In this document: positions 34,193-43,146 of the stretch, in pieces
Layout of the letters: every line of letters begins with the position of its first letter
Numbering within the stretch: the stretch's first letter is position 1
NCBI RefSeq assembly: GCF_014646095.1
Contig: NZ_BMMU01000038.1
Span: forward strand, 1 to 64,000
From: Streptomyces lacrimifluminis
GTDB taxonomy: Bacteria > Actinomycetota > Actinomycetes > Streptomycetales > Streptomycetaceae
Length of the DNA: 64,000 bases
Reading direction: 5' to 3'
Notes under the pieces: generated by a model
Databases searched by the model: none
What the model was told of the DNA's origin: nothing
The model's input: the letters and a program-made list of their open reading frames with translations, nothing else
Made by a program: the position numbers and the translations under genes

Positions 34193-36601
34193 ATGAATCG
34201 AACCGACGACCGGCTGTTCCCGGTCCTGCTGATCTGCGCCCAGGCCGTGGTGTGGCCCGGGGCACCGCTGATGCGCGGGGCCGTCCCTCCCGTGTCCGCC
34301 CTTCTCGTGGCGGCCCTGGTCGCCGGAGTGGTGACGGCCGCGCTCGCCCTGCGCCGTACCCGCCCGGTGGCCACCCTCGTCGTGGTCGCCGCAGCCTGCG
34401 CGCTGGGTGCCGGACCGCTGCCCGCCGGGGCGATGGCGGTGCTCGGGACCGCGGGTGTCACGCTGGCCCTGTTCGCCGTGGCGACCGAACGCGACACCTT
34501 CACCGCCGTGCTGTGCGTGGTGGCGCTCGCCGCCTGGCAGTTCCTCCAGGGCATCACCCTGCACGGGCTCAGCGACCGCGACGGGCTCGACCTCGTCCTG
34601 ACCGCTCTGCTGTACGCCGCCGTGTGCGGCGCCGGCCTTCGCGTACGGCGAACCCGTCGCGCACGGCGAGCCGCCGAACAACTGCTGAAGCGGGCCGAGT
34701 CCGAGCGCCACCGGCTCCCGGCGGTCGAACGGCGCCGTATGGAACGGGAGTTGCACGACATCAGCGCCCACCATCTGACAGCCGTGGTGGTCACGGCGGG
34801 AGCGGCCCTCGGGTTGCGCGACCGCCGTCCCGAACTGGCCGCGGAGGCACTGGAGTTCGCGGTCGAGACCGGCCGCGAGGTCACCCGTGCGCTCGGCGCG
34901 GCACGAGCGCCGGCGCCCTCCCGCGGGGAGGTGCCGTCACCGGAGGAACGCCTGCTGGACCTGGTCGCCGGGTTCCGGCGCCTGGACCAGCGGGTGGACT
35001 GCGAGATCGGCCCCCTGCCGGACGGCGCCGTCGCGGAGGCGGCGTACGGCATCGTGCGCGAGGCGCTGACCAACGTGGCACGGTATGCCCCCGGCGCGCA
35101 TACGAGGGTGCTGTGCCGGTACGGCGACACCCGCACCGACGTCGCGGTCACGAGCACGCCCCCGCAGGCCGGTGCGGTGGCGCACGGTGCGGGACTCGGC
35201 GGTGGCCGCGGGCAGGGCTTCCTGCGCTCCCGGGCACGGGAGGCGGGCGGCACGGTGCACAGCGGCCCGACGGCGGAGGGCGGTTGGGAGGTACGGGCGG
35301 TACTGCCGGGCCGGACGGCCACGACGGTGGAACCGTCGGCGCCGAGGACCTACCGCGTGGCGCAGGTGGTGGCGGCGGCCGGCCTGGTCCTGCAGCCGCT
35401 GCTGCCCGTGCTGGTCATCCGGGCCGAGGAGGCGTCGAGCGCGACGCGGGTATCCGCGGGTGTCTTCTTCGCCCTGCTGGCGGCGGGCCAGGCGGTGGCC
35501 CTGCTGTGGCTGCGGCGGGCTCCGCGGACGGCGTACGGGATGCTGCTGGGGCTGGCGCTGTTGTGGCCGGTGGCGATGGCGGTGGGGAACTACGGCGGTC
35601 CCGTCCTCCTCCCGCCCGCGCTGAGCCTGTTGGCCACGTGCGCGGCCCTCGCGAGGGAACCGACCCGATCCGCAACGCCCCGAAAGAGGCGCGGAGTTGT
35701 CTCGAAAGGCGGCTCCGCCGCGAAGGGGATCCCTCATGAGCGGGGGAGCGACCAGCCCTCACCGGCCCGCGGCCACGTCACGACCGTTCTGCTCACGGTC
35801 CTCACGGTGCTGGTGCACGCCGTGGCCGCCACCAGCGCGGTTCTGGACCGAGGTACGGCCGCTTCCCTCTGGACGGTCATCGTGGGAACCACGGTCGGCG
35901 CAACCCTCATCGTCACCGCGGCTCACCTGACCGGACGCCTCCGCACCCGGCGCCGACAGGCCGACCGCCGCGCCCACGACGAACGCCTCGCCGCCTGGAC
36001 CGAGGAGGCCGTCCGGGACGCCTGGACCGAGCGCCGCCGCATCGCCGCCGGTCTCGAAACCACGGTGTTGGCCCGCGCCGCCGACATGGTCACCGAGGCG
36101 CAGGCAGGCCGACTCGACGCGACAGCGACCCGTGCCCGGGAGGCCCTGGCCGCGATGCGCACCCTGCTCGACACCGTCCGGGAGGGCGGGACGGAGGCCG
36201 AACTACGGCCGCAGCCCACCCTTCAGGCCCTCGACCTGCTCGCCCACCAACTCCGGGCCACCGGCCGGGACATCGAGATACGGCTGACCGACCGTGTACC
36301 GGAACGGCTGCCCACCGCCGTCGACCTGGCCGCCTACCGCGCCGCCGAGACGCTGCTCGCGGCCGGCGGCGAGGAGCCTGCGATGCTCGAACTCGACGTG
36401 GACAACGATACGTTGACGCTCACAGCCACCGGGGTGCCCCGCGCCGCCGCCTCGGCCGTACGAGAGCGGCTGACCACGCGGGTCGCGGCGCTCGGCGGCA
36501 CCGTGTCCACCGGCCCGCAGGGGACGGTCCGCCTCCGGCTGCCACTCGCCGCCGCGCAGGACAACCAGGACAACCAGGACAACGAGGAGAGACACCGATG
36601 A
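34193..36601 (+). CDS. sensor histidine kinase fused to a second, His-less kinase-like half
   Basis: An 802-residue membrane sensor. First half: about four to five transmembrane helices (residues 10-150), a HisKA_3 dimerisation helix with acceptor H188 in ERELHDISAHH, and an HATPase with N-box REALTNVARYA (about 285-295). Second half: more transmembrane helices (about 395-480 and 535-585), then a HisKA_3-like helix at about 610-640 where the expected His is E622 (RRRIAAGLETTV), and a degenerate ATPase-like part to residue 790. The response regulator start overlaps the stop (ATGA). One protein or an old fusion of two kinase genes; no frameshift is seen in this sequence. Confidence 0.87.
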   Translation: MNRTDDRLFPVLLICAQAVVWPGAPLMRGAVPPVSALLVAALVAGVVTAALALRRTRPVATLVVVAAACALGAGPLPAGAMAVLGTAGVTLALFAVATERDTFTAVLCVVALAAWQFLQGITLHGLSDRDGLDLVLTALLYAAVCGAGLRVRRTRRARRAAEQLLKRAESERHRLPAVERRRMERELHDISAHHLTAVVVTAGAALGLRDRRPELAAEALEFAVETGREVTRALGAARAPAPSRGEVPSPEERLLDLVAGFRRLDQRVDCEIGPLPDGAVAEAAYGIVREALTNVARYAPGAHTRVLCRYGDTRTDVAVTSTPPQAGAVAHGAGLGGGRGQGFLRSRAREAGGTVHSGPTAEGGWEVRAVLPGRTATTVEPSAPRTYRVAQVVAAAGLVLQPLLPVLVIRAEEASSATRVSAGVFFALLAAGQAVALLWLRRAPRTAYGMLLGLALLWPVAMAVGNYGGPVLLPPALSLLATCAALAREPTRSATPRKRRGVVSKGGSAAKGIPHERGSDQPSPARGHVTTVLLTVLTVLVHAVAATSAVLDRGTAASLWTVIVGTTVGATLIVTAAHLTGRLRTRRRQADRRAHDERLAAWTEEAVRDAWTERRRIAAGLETTVLARAADMVTEAQAGRLDATATRAREALAAMRTLLDTVREGGTEAELRPQPTLQALDLLAHQLRATGRDIEIRLTDRVPERLPTAVDLAAYRAAETLLAAGGEEPAMLELDVDNDTLTLTATGVPRAAASAVRERLTTRVAALGGTVSTGPQGTVRLRLPLAAAQDNQDNQDNEERHR

Positions 36602-37278
36602 GCCTCAAGGTGCTGGTCGTCGACGACCAGGGCATCGTACGGGCGGGGTTCGCCGCCGTGATCGACGCCGAGGAGGACATGACGGTCGTCGGCGAGGCCG
36701 CCGACGGCGCCGCCGCGGTGCGGCTGGCCCAGGAGCTGGCTCCCGACGTCGTCGTCATGGACGTACGCATGCCCGAACTGGACGGCATCGCCGCCACCCG
36801 CATCATCACCGGACGGGAGAACGCGCCCCGCGTCCTCGTCCTGACCACCTTCGACCTCGACGCGTACGTCTTCGACGCGCTGCGCGCCGGCGCCTCGGGC
36901 TTCCTCCTCAAGGACGTTCTCCCCTCCCAACTGCTGCAGGGCATCCGGGAGGTGGCGGCCGGCGAGAGCGTACTCGCCCCGTCCGCGACCCGCCGCCTCA
37001 TCGGCCACTACGCGTCCGGACCACCCGCCGCGGTCCCGGCCGGGAGCTCCCCCGAACTGGACAGCCTGACCGGCAGCCAGCGGGGCGTCCTCACCCTGGT
37101 CGCGGCCGGACTCACCAACACGGAGATCGCCGAGCAACTCGGCATCACCGTGGGCACCGTGAAGTCCCACGTGAACGCGCTGCTCCGCAAGCTCGGCCTG
37201 CGCGACCGCGTACAGGCGACGATCCTCGCGTACGACCTCGGCCTCGCCCGCCCGAACCCACCGGGCACCCACCTCTGA
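36598..37278 (+). CDS. NarL/FixJ-family response regulator
   Basis: A 226-residue response regulator, coupled to the kinase upstream. Receiver about residues 1-120 with acidic D10/D11 (VVDDQG), phospho-acceptor D55 in VVVMDVRMPEL and K105 in FLLKDVLP; LuxR helix-turn-helix about 155-215 (LTGSQRGVLTLVAAGLTNTE). It likely answers to the H188 of the fused kinase. Targets unknown; the gene after it is a candidate. Confidence 0.96.
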   Translation: MSLKVLVVDDQGIVRAGFAAVIDAEEDMTVVGEAADGAAAVRLAQELAPDVVVMDVRMPELDGIAATRIITGRENAPRVLVLTTFDLDAYVFDALRAGASGFLLKDVLPSQLLQGIREVAAGESVLAPSATRRLIGHYASGPPAAVPAGSSPELDSLTGSQRGVLTLVAAGLTNTEIAEQLGITVGTVKSHVNALLRKLGLRDRVQATILAYDLGLARPNPPGTHL

Positions 37279-37307
37279 CCACCCAGACGCAACCGAGGAG
37301 TTTCCCC

Positions 37308-37640
37308 ATGACCGGTACCGACACCGACACCGATTCCGATTCCGGCCGATCCGTCCTCCGCCGACTGCGCGACCACGTCGGCGTCGTAGGCCTCGGCTAC
37401 CTCGTCGTCTGTGCCGTCCTGCTCGCGTGGGCCCTGGTGGTGACCATCGGCGACAGCTCGGACGAGTCCATGGCCGGCGTCATCCCACTCCTTGCCACCG
37501 CCCCCGCCAGCCTTGTGCTCCTCGCGTTGCCGGACAACATCGTCATGGCCGTCATCGCCGTCGCTCTCGGGGCAGCGGTCAACACCGCGATCATCGGCTG
37601 GTGCACCCGCGCGCTGCGTCGCGGCGATCGCCCGGACTAG
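37308..37640 (+). CDS. SCO4225-family membrane protein
   Basis: A 110-residue membrane protein, 29 bases after the response regulator and preceded by GAGGAG. An acidic Thr/Asp-rich N-terminus (about 1-15) is followed by three hydrophobic helices (about 27-47, 57-75, 80-102). It fits the Streptomyces SCO4225 family by the VIPLLATAPASLVLLALP segment. Possible member of the two-component operon. Confidence 0.82.
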   Translation: MTGTDTDTDSDSGRSVLRRLRDHVGVVGLGYLVVCAVLLAWALVVTIGDSSDESMAGVIPLLATAPASLVLLALPDNIVMAVIAVALGAAVNTAIIGWCTRALRRGDRPD

Positions 37641-37691
37641 TCAGCACATGCGGAGGGCGCACTGCCCTCGAATCGGACTGGACAACAAACA

Positions 37692-37774
37692 AACCCCAGG
37701 CCGGTTACCTGGGTTGTCACTGTGGAGCGGGTGACGAGAATCGAACGCGCACTCTCAGCTTGGGAAGCTGCGGG
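37692..37774 (-). tRNA. 3'-half remnant of tRNA-Gly(CCC) with terminator
   Basis: On the minus strand, 37774 to 37723 reads the anticodon arm, T-arm, acceptor strand and CCA end of a tRNA-Gly with anticodon CCC; one base differs from the copy at 61727. The 5' half is missing, so it is not a working tRNA. A degenerate hairpin (AACCCCAGG 37692-37700 with CCTGGGTT 37708-37715) matches the usual terminator. This is what tRNA-targeting integrative elements leave behind. Confidence 0.8.
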
Positions 37775-38050
37775 TATCGAGGGGCGGTTGTAGCCGTGTT
37801 GTAGTCGCTGATCTACTCGAACGGCCGGTTCGCGGCCCCTGCGTGCTCATCGCTTTCATCAGTGGCTGTGGACCCTCAGCCTGCCGTCGTGCGGATGCCC
37901 CGACAGGAAACGACGGGCCTGCGGTCGTTACGGAGGAAGGGCGCGTTTCCTGGCATTGGCGCGGGGCGGTGTGCATGGGGTTGCACCTTCCGTAGCGGCA
38001 TGTGGTCCGGTGGACTTGCGTCCCGGCCCCTTGAGGAAAGGTCCCTGCTC
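37775..38050. other. intergenic region upstream of the MerR gene
   Basis: 276 bases with no gene I can support. The last 30 bases hold GAGGAAAGG before the MerR start. The sequence directly after the tRNA fragment should be the former element end. Confidence 0.35.
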
Positions 38051-38965
38051 ATGCATTCGTCCTTCATGCCACCCCGCCAGGTCAAGATCGGTGACGCGGC
38101 GGCCTTCGCCGGCACCACGCCGCGGGCGATTCGCCACTACCACGAGATCGGCCTGCTCCCCGAGCCCGAGCGCGGCGGCGATGACCGCCGCCGCTACGGG
38201 TACAAGGACATGATCCGACTGCTGTGGATTCGCAAGATGGCCGACGCCGGGATCGCCCTGGACGACATCCGTGACGCCTTTATCACCGGTACGGCTTCCG
38301 CCGGTGCGGACAGCGGAGACGGTATCGCGGGAATCCTGGAGCGGTTGGAGGAAACCCTCGCCGAGCAGGAGGCGGAATTGCGGCGGCAGCGGACCGCTGT
38401 GCAGCGGATGCGCACCGAAGGCAGCCGGATGGGCCTGCTCTCCGACTTCGTCACCGACCGTCTCAAGAGCCTGCCCGAGGGCTCCCTGCGTCAGGCGGAC
38501 CTGGACAGTCTGCTGGTCATGGAGCGGATCTTCGGCCCGCTCGGCGCGGCCGTCCAGGCCACCCGCTTCGTCGCCCTGGCCACGCATCCCACTCTGCGGG
38601 AGGACTCCGACCGCATCGATGACGCCGAGGAGGCACTCGATGACAGCGTCGCCGTCGATGATCCACGGGTGGCTCGAGTGGCCGTCGAGCGGCACGCCTT
38701 CGAAAGCGCCCTGCAGGCCGTCATCGAGGAGTCCGGCCTGGAGAAGGACGACGATGCCCTCTTCGACGCCTGGGACACTTTGCACCCTGCCACCGCCGAT
38801 GACGGCGAGGACGAGGCCGACCTCGACTCCGGCAGGCGGGAGGCCGACTCCATGAGCGCGTTCGAAGCCATCGGCAAGATGCCCTACGACTTCTCCCCAG
38901 CCCGCCTGCGCTGTATGGAACTGGTTGAAGAACTATCCGCCCAGGACTCACCCGTTACCGTTTGA
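38051..38965 (+). CDS. MerR-family transcriptional regulator
   Basis: A 304-residue regulator. ATG 38051 has GAGGAAAGG upstream; the frame is open from 37862, but the MerR fold starts at about residue 9. Winged helix about 9-78 (KIGDAAAFAGTTPRAIRHYHEIGLLPEP, then RRRYGYKDMIRLLWIRKM), followed by a coiled coil about 95-125 (EETLAEQEAELRRQ) and a long helical C-terminal domain that may bind a small molecule. No Cys metal site is evident. It probably controls neighbouring oxidoreductase genes. Confidence 0.92.
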   Translation: MHSSFMPPRQVKIGDAAAFAGTTPRAIRHYHEIGLLPEPERGGDDRRRYGYKDMIRLLWIRKMADAGIALDDIRDAFITGTASAGADSGDGIAGILERLEETLAEQEAELRRQRTAVQRMRTEGSRMGLLSDFVTDRLKSLPEGSLRQADLDSLLVMERIFGPLGAAVQATRFVALATHPTLREDSDRIDDAEEALDDSVAVDDPRVARVAVERHAFESALQAVIEESGLEKDDDALFDAWDTLHPATADDGEDEADLDSGRREADSMSAFEAIGKMPYDFSPARLRCMELVEELSAQDSPVTV

Positions 38966-39085
38966 GCAGTGGAATTCCCAGGGGGTCACGATCCTGCGCG
39001 AGCCTCATGATGCGGGGTTCGGGCTGACCTTCCTCGCAGCCGATCCTGACGGGAACCGTATCCGCGTCGCACCGCGTCGCACCGC
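38964..39085 (+). pseudogene. C-terminal fragment of a VOC/glyoxalase-family gene
   Basis: The frame reads EQWNSQGVTILREPHDAGFG then LAADPDGNRIRVA, the conserved last strands of the glyoxalase/bleomycin-resistance fold. There is no upstream part: it begins inside the MerR stop region. A truncation relic, probably of a MerR-regulated neighbour. Confidence 0.65.
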
Positions 39086-39192
39086 GGGGCTGAAAGGCCG
39101 CAATGCGGCAGGAGCGCACGACAGGTGTCGCGTCTGCCGTCGTCCGACTTCGAGCCGATCACTCCAACAGCGCCCCGGAGGACAGAACCCCT

Positions 39193-39447
39193 ATGAGAAT
39201 CCGCCTGACCGCTGGAGAAACCGTCCTTGACGCAACCCTCGACGACAACGCGACGGCACGTGACTTCGCCTCGCTGCTTCCGCTGACGAGGATGAACGGG
39301 CCGCGGGCCGTGCCGGGCGGATGCCAGCTGTGCGCGTGCCCGGGACGCACCCACAGCCACTGGCCGGGTGCGACGGACCGCGTGTCAGAGAAAGGGAAGC
39401 CAGTGTGGGCGCGGCCAGGGCCGGCCTCGGATGCCGTGACGCCGTAG
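39193..39447 (+). pseudogene. truncated cyclophilin-like fold protein
   Basis: ATG 39193 starts RIRLTAGETVLDATLDDNATA then RDFASLLPLT, the first ~32 residues of small actinobacterial cyclophilin-like proteins. After LPLT the sequence departs from the family (about 39289) and runs on to a stop at 39447 in sequence without family features. Probably a deletion or rearrangement that removed the rest. Confidence 0.55.
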
Positions 39448-39598
39448 CGACACCGGATCCGCTATGTGGGGGGCCACTCCACCAGCCAGGGACCGCCGGT
39501 CCATGGATGAACGGTCCTCTCCCGCCCCTGCGCGGGCGCCCCTACGGTCGAGGCTGCGGGCGCTCACCAGCCCGTCGTACCCAAGGAGCAGAACCCCC

Positions 39599-40348
39599 AT
39601 GAAGATCACCGGCAACACGATCCTGATCACCGGCGGCACCTCGGGCATCGGCCTCGGTCTGGCCCTGCGGCTGCACGAGGCCGGCAACAAGGTGATCGTC
39701 GCCGGACGGCGCAAGGCACTCCTCGACGCGATCACGACCGAGCACCCCGGCATCGACGCGCTCGTCCTCGACGTCGCCGACCCCGACTCGATCGCCCGGG
39801 CCCGCGAGACCGTGGCGGCGAGCCACCCCGAGCTGAACGTCCTGGTCAACAACGCCGGCATCATGCTGCGGGAGAACCTCCTCGACCCGGCCGAACTCCC
39901 GATCGCCGAGGACCACGTCACGGTCAACCTGCTCGGCACGATCCGGATGACGTACGCCTTCCTGCCCCTGCTCGCGGGCAAGGACGACGCGGTCGTCATG
40001 AACGTCACCTCGGCGCTGGCGTTCGTCCCGTACCAGAGCACCCCGACCTACAGCGCGACCAAGGCCGCGCTGCACTCCTTCTCCGAGAGCCTGCGTATCC
40101 AGCTCGCCGGTGCCGACGCCGGCGTCCAGGTGATCGAGGTGGTCCCGCCGGGCGTGCGCACGACCCTGCTGGGCCAGCAGGACAGCGACCAGTCCATGCC
40201 GTTGGACGACTTCCTCACCGAGACCCTCGATCTGCTGCGCGAGAAGCCCGACGCGAAGGAGCTGGTCGTCGAGCGCGCCAGTTTCATCCGTGACGCGCAG
40301 GTCAACGGCTCCTACGACGACGTCCTCGCCATGATCAGCGGCAGCTGA
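39599..40348 (+). CDS. short-chain dehydrogenase/reductase (DltE-like SDR)
   Basis: A 249-residue classical SDR. ATG 39599 follows AAGGAG (39583-39588). NAD(P) motif TGGTSGIG (about residues 11-18), NNAG at about 83-86, catalytic Ser in NVTSALA and Tyr-x3-Lys in TYSATKAA (about 147-151). The order and length fit DltE-type oxidoreductases. Substrate unknown. It follows the MerR gene and two relics. Confidence 0.93.
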   Translation: MKITGNTILITGGTSGIGLGLALRLHEAGNKVIVAGRRKALLDAITTEHPGIDALVLDVADPDSIARARETVAASHPELNVLVNNAGIMLRENLLDPAELPIAEDHVTVNLLGTIRMTYAFLPLLAGKDDAVVMNVTSALAFVPYQSTPTYSATKAALHSFSESLRIQLAGADAGVQVIEVVPPGVRTTLLGQQDSDQSMPLDDFLTETLDLLREKPDAKELVVERASFIRDAQVNGSYDDVLAMISGS

Positions 40349-40690
40349 CCGACCTGTAGTGACCGACGCGGTACATCAGCACGCGGGCAGCTCCTGTCGG
40401 GCCACATCATGAACGAACGCGAACACCGCGGGCCGCCTTCCGTACCGGCGGCCCCTGCGGCGTACCGCCTGCGGCCCCTGCGGCGTACCGCCGACGGTCA
40501 GCGATTTCCCAGCGGGTCATGTGGGTCATGTGGGTCATGTGGGTCAAGGGACCATCGGATCGTCTCGCTGCGAGCGCCCTCGGCGTCGGCGTCGGCCGTA
40601 CGAGCGGCTTCTCGCGAGGGGGAAAGGACTGCTCAGCCATGGATCAGCGGTCTCTGGATAGCCGGGCGGGTTACGGCGAGGATGGACGGC
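40349..40690. other. intergenic region with two short tandem repeat arrays
   Basis: 342 bases. CGGCCCCTGCGGCGTACCGC occurs twice at about 40450-40495, and a nine-base unit (CATGTGGGT) is repeated at about 40517-40545. No gene. It should hold the XRE promoter. Confidence 0.5.
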
Positions 40691-41568
40691 ATGGACAAGA
40701 AGGAACTGGCGGCATTCCTGCGCCAACGGCGTGAGGCGCTGCGCCCCCGCGACGTCGGGCTGGTCGAGGGGCCGCGCAGGCGTACGCGGGGGCTGCGCCG
40801 CGAGGAGGTCGCGCAGCTCGCCGGCATGTCCACCGACTACTACGCCCGGCTGGAACAGCAGCGTGCTCCGCAGCCCTCCGTCCAGATCACCACGGCCCTC
40901 GCCCGGGCGCTGCGGCTGACCCTGGACGAACGCGACCATCTCTTCGTCCTCATCGGCCACAACGCCCCGCCCGCTTCCACCGCCCCTCCGAACATGTCTG
41001 CCCCACGCTGATGCGGGTCCTGGACCGCCTGAACGACTCCCCGGCCATGGTGCAGACCGACCTGGCCGACACCCTCGCGATGAACCCGCTGGCCGTCGCG
41101 CTGCTCGGCGACCAGACCCTCCCCCACTCTCAACTTGGTTCGAGTGAGGGGACCCTCATCACCGATCTGGCCCGCAGCGGCTACTACCGCTGGTTCATGG
41201 ACCCGGCCGAGCGTCTGATGGTTCCCGAGGAAACCCACGAACGCCACGGCCGCGCCCAGGCAGCACGCCTGCGGGCCGCGCTGACGGCCGGCAACGACAC
41301 CCCCCGAGCCGCCCGGATCGTCGCCGAACTCCAGGAACACAGCCCCGAGTTCGTCCGCATGTGGGAACTTCAGGAGGTCGCACAGAAGTACGACGACTGC
41401 AAGACCATCCTCCATCCCGAACTCGGCCGCATCGATGTCGACACCCAGGTCCTGTACACCGAGTACCGCGCCCAGACCCTGGTGGTGCTGACCACCCGCC
41501 CCGGCACGGAGAGCCACAGCAAGCTCGAACTGCTCTCCGTCATAGGGCACCAGCAGCTCACGCCCTGA
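40691..41568 (+). pseudogene. XRE regulator with MmyB-like ligand-binding domain, split by a frameshift
   Basis: The HTH part (40691-41011; DKKELAAFLRQRREALRPRD, RGLRREEVAQLAGMSTDYYARLEQQR) stops at TGA 41009-41011. The MmyB domain continues in another frame to 41568 (VLDRLNDSPAMVQTDLADTL to KLELLSVIGHQQLTP). Reading across 40988-41010 in the second frame gives HVCPTLMRVLDRLND, which is the expected family junction, so one base appears lost near CTCCGAACATG. Either an inactivated regulator, a sequencing error, or two polypeptides with restart at ATG 41011. Confidence 0.8.
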
Positions 41569-41613
41569 CGCCCTGGACCGGGGCGGGCCGGGCTCGGCGC
41601 TCAGGCCGCCGAC

Positions 41614-41662
41614 TTGACCGGACGCTGCCTCCGTTTTACTCTCGACCAAGTGTGGAGGCAGC
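41614..41662 (+). promoter_or_regulatory. promoter and candidate TetR operator upstream of 41708
   Basis: TTGACC (41614-41619), a 17-base spacer and TACTCT (41637-41642) make a good vegetative promoter. The inverted repeat GCTGCCTCC (41624-41632) / GGAGGCAGC (41654-41662) overlaps the spacer and start region, as expected for an autorepressor site of the TetR gene downstream. Confidence 0.65.
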
Positions 41663-41707
41663 ATCCGTTTTGATGTGGTCGCCAGATCACGGCAGGCAGG
41701 AGGACGC

Positions 41708-42301
41708 ATGAGCACCGGTGAGCAGCGGGGACGCAAGCCCCGCGCGGACGTTCAGCGCAACCGCACGGCCCTTCTGGAGACCGCTCAGCGTCACTTCCTG
41801 CAACACGGGGTCGGCACCTCCCTCGAAGCGGTGGCCAAGGAGGCGGGCGTCGGGCCCGGCACCCTGTACCGGCACTTCCCCACCCGGGAGGCGCTGCTGG
41901 CGGCCGTGCTGCAGACCCGCTCCGAGGAGCTCGTGGCCCGCCAGGCGGACATCGAGCAACTCGACGACGCCGCCCAGGCGTTGGAACAGTGGCTACGGGC
42001 GATGGAGGACTACTTCAGCGCCTTCAACGGGCTGCCGGACCCGCTCATGGCCGCGGCCCGGGCGCAGGAGCCGGACAACCCGCTCACCATCCCCTGCGGC
42101 ATCCTCATCACCGCCACCGACCAGTACGTGCGAGCCGCGCAGCTCGCGGGGCACGTGCGCGCGTCGGTGCGGGGGCGCGACCTGTTCCTCGCGGCCTGCT
42201 CCGTCGCCTGGATCAAGGGCACCGGCACCGAAGGAGAGTCGCTCGACCGGCTCCGCACGCTCATCGCGAGCGGCTACCGCCGCCAGGACACCCAGGCGTA
42301 A
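41708..42301 (+). CDS. TetR-family transcriptional regulator
   Basis: A 197-residue repressor. ATG 41708; HTH about residues 15-62 (RTALLETAQRHFLQHGVGTS then GVGPGTLYRHFPTREAL); ligand domain about 75-190, with the SetR/YcdC-like ending. It probably controls the NADP-binding reductase gene that follows after 107 bases and its own promoter. Inducer unknown. Confidence 0.94.
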   Translation: MSTGEQRGRKPRADVQRNRTALLETAQRHFLQHGVGTSLEAVAKEAGVGPGTLYRHFPTREALLAAVLQTRSEELVARQADIEQLDDAAQALEQWLRAMEDYFSAFNGLPDPLMAAARAQEPDNPLTIPCGILITATDQYVRAAQLAGHVRASVRGRDLFLAACSVAWIKGTGTEGESLDRLRTLIASGYRRQDTQA

Positions 42302-42408
42302 ACCGCCAGGCACCTGGCCCGTCCCTCCCGCAACGCCAGGCGGCACCACCGCACGGCCATCACATCGCGCTGCCCTCAGGGGCGGCACAACCTCTCAAGG
42401 AACAAATC

Positions 42409-43146
42409 ATGAAAATTACTGTCATAGGCGCCGGTGCCATCGGCGGCAACCTCGCTGCCAAGCTCAGCACGGCCGGGCATGACGTCCAGGTGGCCGATGC
42501 CCGTGGCCCCGGGGCTGTCCGGGCCGAGGTGCTGGAGTCCGGGGCCCGCGCGACGGACCTCGCCGACGCCGTCCAGGGCCGGGACGTCATCGTCCTGGCC
42601 ATCCCCTTCGGGGTGGCGGGGAAGCTGGCCGACCTGTTCGCCTCGGTCCCCGCCGAGACGGTGGTCATCGACACCTCGAACTACTACCCCGGCATGCTCA
42701 GCGAGCCGATCGAGGCGGTGGACAACGGCCAGGTGGAGAGCGTGTACACAGCCGAGCTGCTCGGCCGCCCCGTGGTCAAGGCGTGGAACGCCGCGCTGGC
42801 CGAAACCCAGCGGACCAAGGGCATCCCGGCCGGAACTCCCGGCCGCCTCGCCATCCCCGTCGCCGGCGACTTCGAGGAGGCGCGGAAGGTGGCCATGAGC
42901 CTGGTGGACGACACCGGCTTCGACCCCTACGACACCGGCACACTGGCCGACTCCTGGCGCCAGCAGCCGAACAGCCCCGCCTACTGCACCGAGCTGACCC
43001 TCGACGAGCTGCCGGCGGCCCTGGCCGCGGCCGACCGCGTCAAGGACGCGGCCATCCGCGACAGCCTCCCGGAACGCATCGCCGCCCTCGGTGCCAACCC
43101 CACCGTCGACGACGTCGTCGAGATGAACCGCGCCGCCCACCGCTGA
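42409..43146 (+). CDS. F420/NADP-dependent reductase-like NAD(P)-binding protein
   Basis: A 245-residue Rossmann protein starting KITVIGAGAIGGNLAAKL, with the NADP-binding GxGxxG and a following strand DVQVADARG. Blocks VIVLAIPFG and VVIDTSNYYPG match the NADPH-dependent F420 reductase/YrbE-like family (F420_oxidored superfamily). It could reduce F420 or act as an NADP-linked dehydrogenase; the C-terminal substrate region is not diagnostic. Transcribed after the TetR gene; AAGGA before ATG. Confidence 0.88.
   Translation: MKITVIGAGAIGGNLAAKLSTAGHDVQVADARGPGAVRAEVLESGARATDLADAVQGRDVIVLAIPFGVAGKLADLFASVPAETVVIDTSNYYPGMLSEPIEAVDNGQVESVYTAELLGRPVVKAWNAALAETQRTKGIPAGTPGRLAIPVAGDFEEARKVAMSLVDDTGFDPYDTGTLADSWRQQPNSPAYCTELTLDELPAALAAADRVKDAAIRDSLPERIAALGANPTVDDVVEMNRAAHR

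Noticed and set aside
40517..40547. Short tandem array that might suggest CRISPR or VNTR locus
   Set aside because: Only a nine-base unit repeated three to four times with no spacers; no cas genes anywhere in the window.
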